The notes under the pieces were generated by a model. It ran no database searches. It was given only the letters and a program-made list of their open reading frames with translations, and was not told where the DNA came from. A program made the translations under genes and the position numbers. 64,000 bases of DNA from Pseudomonas monteilii NBRC 103158 = DSM 14164 (lineage in GTDB: Bacteria > Pseudomonadota > Gammaproteobacteria > Pseudomonadales > Pseudomonadaceae). Of the stretch, positions 61,989-64,000 are shown piece by piece (position 1 is the first letter of the stretch; each line of letters opens with the position of its first letter). The stretch lies in NCBI RefSeq assembly GCF_000730605.1, contig NZ_BBIS01000021.1:29306-93305 (forward strand), read 5' to 3'.

Positions 61989-62052
61989 TTCGCGGGTAAA
62001 CCCGCTCCCACAGGGCTTGTGCAATACCTGTGGGAGCGGGTTTACCCGCGAA
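61989..62052. repeat. Perfect 26-base REP inverted pair
   Basis: The 26-base arm at 61989-62014 is exactly complementary to 62027-62052, around a 12-base loop. The arms contain CGCGGGTAAACCCGCTCCCACAGG. It lies between convergent genes, ending five bases before the AGE gene stop. Confidence 0.92.
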
Positions 62053-62056
62053 CGCA

Positions 62057-63154
62057 TCAGCTCAGGCGCTGCAAGCCTTCCAGGCAGGTTGCCAAGTGGT
62101 AGGGCGTAGTCGAAGGCATATCATGCCGGCTGACATTGCCTTCCCCATCCCGGCATTCATACCAGCCCGCTTCCCGCAGGAACCGCGCTTCCAGCGCCTG
62201 CATCTGGGTAGCCAATTTCGCCTCACCCGCCTCACGTAGCACCAGCGCCCGCAGGTACTCCGCCTGCGCCCAGATCCGCTGGGTGGCGTCGATCACCTTG
62301 CCCTCCACATCCAGCATCGCCAGCACTGCCGCATCTTTCACCCCGTACTGCTCGGCAAAGCCGAATGCCCGGTCGATGGACGCATGCAGCGGCGTATCAC
62401 GCAGCAGCGGTGAGGTATGCAGCAGGTAGAACCACTCGAACTGGTGCCCCGGCTCAAACCAGTTATCCACAGCCCCGCGTGGCTTTTCAAGCATCAGGCC
62501 GTGGGCCGGTTCGATGAAGTGTGTTTGCAGTGCCTCGCACAGTTGCAGCAGCGACTGTTGGGTATGCCCGTCATCACGCACCGTCAGCACTTGCAGGAAC
62601 GCTTCGGCCAGGTGCATCTGCGGGTTCTGCAGCGGGCCGCTGCCCAGGTCGGCCCAGTCTTCGCCCAGGCTGGCTTCGTACAGGCCGTCGTCACGGGCGA
62701 ACTGCTGGTCGATGATGTCCAGCGCAGCGTTCAAGGTGGACTCGACCAGGTTTTCGCGTACCTTGCCCCAGTAGTGCGCGCAGGCGAAGACGATGAACGC
62801 GTGGGTATACAGGTCCTTGCGGCGGTCCAGCGGTTTGCCCTGGGCATCGATGCTGTAGAACCAGCCACCGTGCTCGGCGTCGTGAAAGTGCTTTTGCAAC
62901 GAGCGGAACAAGGCGGCTGCGCGCTCGGCTGCGCCCGGTTGCCCGATGCGGCTGCTGAACAGGTACAGCTGGCGTGCGCAGGCCATGGCCCGGTAGCGCT
63001 GCACTGGCAATGGCTGATGCTGATTGTCCAGCGCCTCGTAGGGCAGGGCCATGTCGGCATTCCAGCCCGGGCCTTGCCACAGCGGCACGATGCGCTCGGC
63101 GAAGTGCTGGTTGAAACGGGCCAGTTCGGGCAGGGTGTGGCGGGGGTTGGACAT
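62057..63154 (-). CDS. AGE-family sugar epimerase/isomerase
   Basis: A 365-residue protein with the alpha/alpha-barrel pattern of N-acylglucosamine 2-epimerase and mannose isomerase relatives. Segments include RRKDLYTHAFIVFACAHYW, QNPQMHLAEAFL, FEPGHQFEWFYLLH and WAQAEYLRAL, with histidines in the expected acid/base positions. The ligand is uncertain: a D-mannose isomerase-type enzyme is plausible. ATG 63154 is chosen; upstream codons lack family character. It is 43 bases downstream of desT. Confidence 0.82.
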   Translation of the reverse strand: MSNPRHTLPELARFNQHFAERIVPLWQGPGWNADMALPYEALDNQHQPLPVQRYRAMACARQLYLFSSRIGQPGAAERAAALFRSLQKHFHDAEHGGWFYSIDAQGKPLDRRKDLYTHAFIVFACAHYWGKVRENLVESTLNAALDIIDQQFARDDGLYEASLGEDWADLGSGPLQNPQMHLAEAFLQVLTVRDDGHTQQSLLQLCEALQTHFIEPAHGLMLEKPRGAVDNWFEPGHQFEWFYLLHTSPLLRDTPLHASIDRAFGFAEQYGVKDAAVLAMLDVEGKVIDATQRIWAQAEYLRALVLREAGEAKLATQMQALEARFLREAGWYECRDGEGNVSRHDMPSTTPYHLATCLEGLQRLS

Positions 63155-63197
63155 GTCGGCGCTCGTCGCTGTCGGGCAGGGCGCCATGGTAGCAGAA

Positions 63198-63833
63198 CTA
63201 GGGTTGTGGGTTGCCTAGCCCTTGCCAATGCCGCGCCCCGACAAAGATGAAGCGCAATTGCTGGGTGATCTTTTCCTGCGGTGTCAGCGCTTGTGGATAA
63301 CCCGCTTCCGGGCTGTCGATAAGCTCTGGCAGGGTGGCAAACACCGTTTTCACCACCAAGTCGGCCATCACCGCCAGCGCGGCGCTGTCCAGGTGCTGCC
63401 AGCGTTTCATGCGCGCAAGGTCGGTGGCCAGGTCGTCGCTGATGTCCTGGCGCAGGCGGGCAATGGCTTGGCGCACGGCTTGTGAACCTCCGTACTGCTC
63501 GCGGGCCAGGAACAGGAACTGCGCGCGGTGGGCGGCCACCACGTCGAGGAAGATGCGCACCGAGGCGTCGGTGATGCCGCCCAGTTCGAATTCGTTTTGC
63601 CGTACCAGGCGGATGGTCTGACGGAAGGTTGTGTCGATTTCGGCCACCAGGGCCAGGCCCAAGGCGTCCATGTCGGAAAAATGCCGGTAGAACCCGGTGG
63701 GCACGATGCCTGCCGTCTTTGCCACTTCACGCAGGCTGATACTGCCGAACCCCCGGCCGCTCTCCATCAGCAGGCAGGCGGCATCGAGCAGGGCCTGGCG
63801 GGTCTGTAGCTTCTGTTCGGCGCGCGGCAGCAT
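63198..63833 (-). CDS. desT: TetR-family regulator, DesT/FabR-like
   Basis: A 211-residue repressor. The N-terminal helix-turn-helix contains ISLREVAKTAGIVPTGFYRH and the effector domain has EFELGGITDASVRIFLD and FLFLAREQYGGS, which I recognise as nearly the DesT/FabR pattern that senses acyl-CoA saturation and controls desaturase genes. ATG 63833 gives the MLPRAEQK start; a GTG at 63866 would add 11 residues. The desaturase genes are not in the window. Confidence 0.8.
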   Translation of the reverse strand: MLPRAEQKLQTRQALLDAACLLMESGRGFGSISLREVAKTAGIVPTGFYRHFSDMDALGLALVAEIDTTFRQTIRLVRQNEFELGGITDASVRIFLDVVAAHRAQFLFLAREQYGGSQAVRQAIARLRQDISDDLATDLARMKRWQHLDSAALAVMADLVVKTVFATLPELIDSPEAGYPQALTPQEKITQQLRFIFVGARHWQGLGNPQP

Positions 63834-63872
63834 GGTGCGGGCTTCTGTGACGGTAAGGCTGGGCACTCTAGT

Positions 63873-63903
63873 TAAAAAAACAAAGCCCGGTCAATGACCG
63901 GGC
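63873..63903 (-). terminator. Terminator on the minus strand
   Basis: GCCCGGTC/GACCGGGC stem followed on the minus strand by TTTGTTTTTTT. It must end a minus-strand transcript coming from beyond 64000, most likely that of the partial gene at 63955. Confidence 0.88.
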
Positions 63904-63954
63904 CTGGAGGGGAGCAAGCGTTGTGACATGAGTTGTTCTTTTCAACCATGGCGA

Positions 63955-64000
63955 TCAGCTCACACGGCTGAGTTCAACCAGGCGATCCGAACCACCTTCA
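63955..64000 (-). CDS. C-terminal fragment of an unknown protein
   Basis: The minus strand ends an open frame with ...EGGSDRLVELSRVS then TGA at 63957-63955. A strong terminator 52 bases further fits a real gene end. Only 14 codons are visible, so the family cannot be named. Confidence 0.45.
   Translation of the reverse strand, partial: EGGSDRLVELSRVS

Overview
The window is about 64 kb of GC-rich chromosome from a fluorescent Pseudomonas, most likely of the P. putida group. This rests on protein sequences, on REP-like repeats built around the core GCGGGTTTACCCGC, and on a gene order (thiC ... parE/parC ... serB ... motAB ... mutL-miaA-hfq-hflXKC-hisZ-purA ... rnr-rlmB-rpsF-rpsR-rplI-dnaB ... 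azu-nadE-pncB ... bra/liv ... desT) that agrees with my memory of Pseudomonas core genomes; no database search was made. Coding density is high. I see no phage, insertion sequence, integrase, rRNA or CRISPR array.

Layout: 1-2039 thiamine genes (end of thiC, cytX). 2008-4810 a lipoprotein facing nudF-yqiB-cpdA. 4957-12155 yqiA and a topoisomerase IV cluster in which parE and parC enclose two envelope-type proteins, followed by an orphan PqiC-type lipoprotein. 12271-18416 a YtjB-type membrane protein divergent from serB, then psd, rhdA and an HDOD protein on the minus strand. 18547-20433 the stator genes motAB with a clear sigma-28 promoter. 20479-23999 rsgA, orn, a TRIC-type channel and queG. 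24065-33512 the long nnrD-tsaE-amiB-mutL-miaA-hfq-hflX-hflK-hflC run. 33814-38481 hisZ, purA and a chemoreceptor. 38536-41114 a two-gene ferric-iron type ABC importer without its ATPase. 41389-41649 two tRNA-Leu(CAG) genes. 41921-49116 rnr-rlmB, the S6/S18/L9 ribosomal operon and dnaB. 49270-55070 ygiQ, a LOG-type nucleotide hydrolase, azurin and the NAD salvage pair pncB-nadE. 55520-60614 a complete branched-chain amino acid ABC importer. 61208-64000 an SDR enzyme, an AGE-family sugar epimerase/isomerase, a DesT-like repressor and the last codons of another gene.

The main themes are RNA metabolism (RNase R, Orn, Hfq, MiaA, RlmB, QueG, TsaE), chromosome maintenance (Topo IV, MutL, DnaB), envelope biogenesis, motility and nutrient uptake.

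The observations most worth following are outside the annotated genes: (1) a 590-base intergenic stretch after the amino acid importer with a cluster of DnaA-box-like 9-mers and an AT-rich, GATC-containing core; (2) a 29-codon reading frame with its own ribosome site, preceded by a terminator-like hairpin and a TTGTATACAA palindrome, upstream of the LOG gene; (3) a near-perfect sigma-54 promoter before the amino acid importer; (4) a YtjB-type protein carrying what looks like a degenerate nucleotide-cyclase domain; and (5) a structured, Rho-independent-terminated 3' element after hflC.
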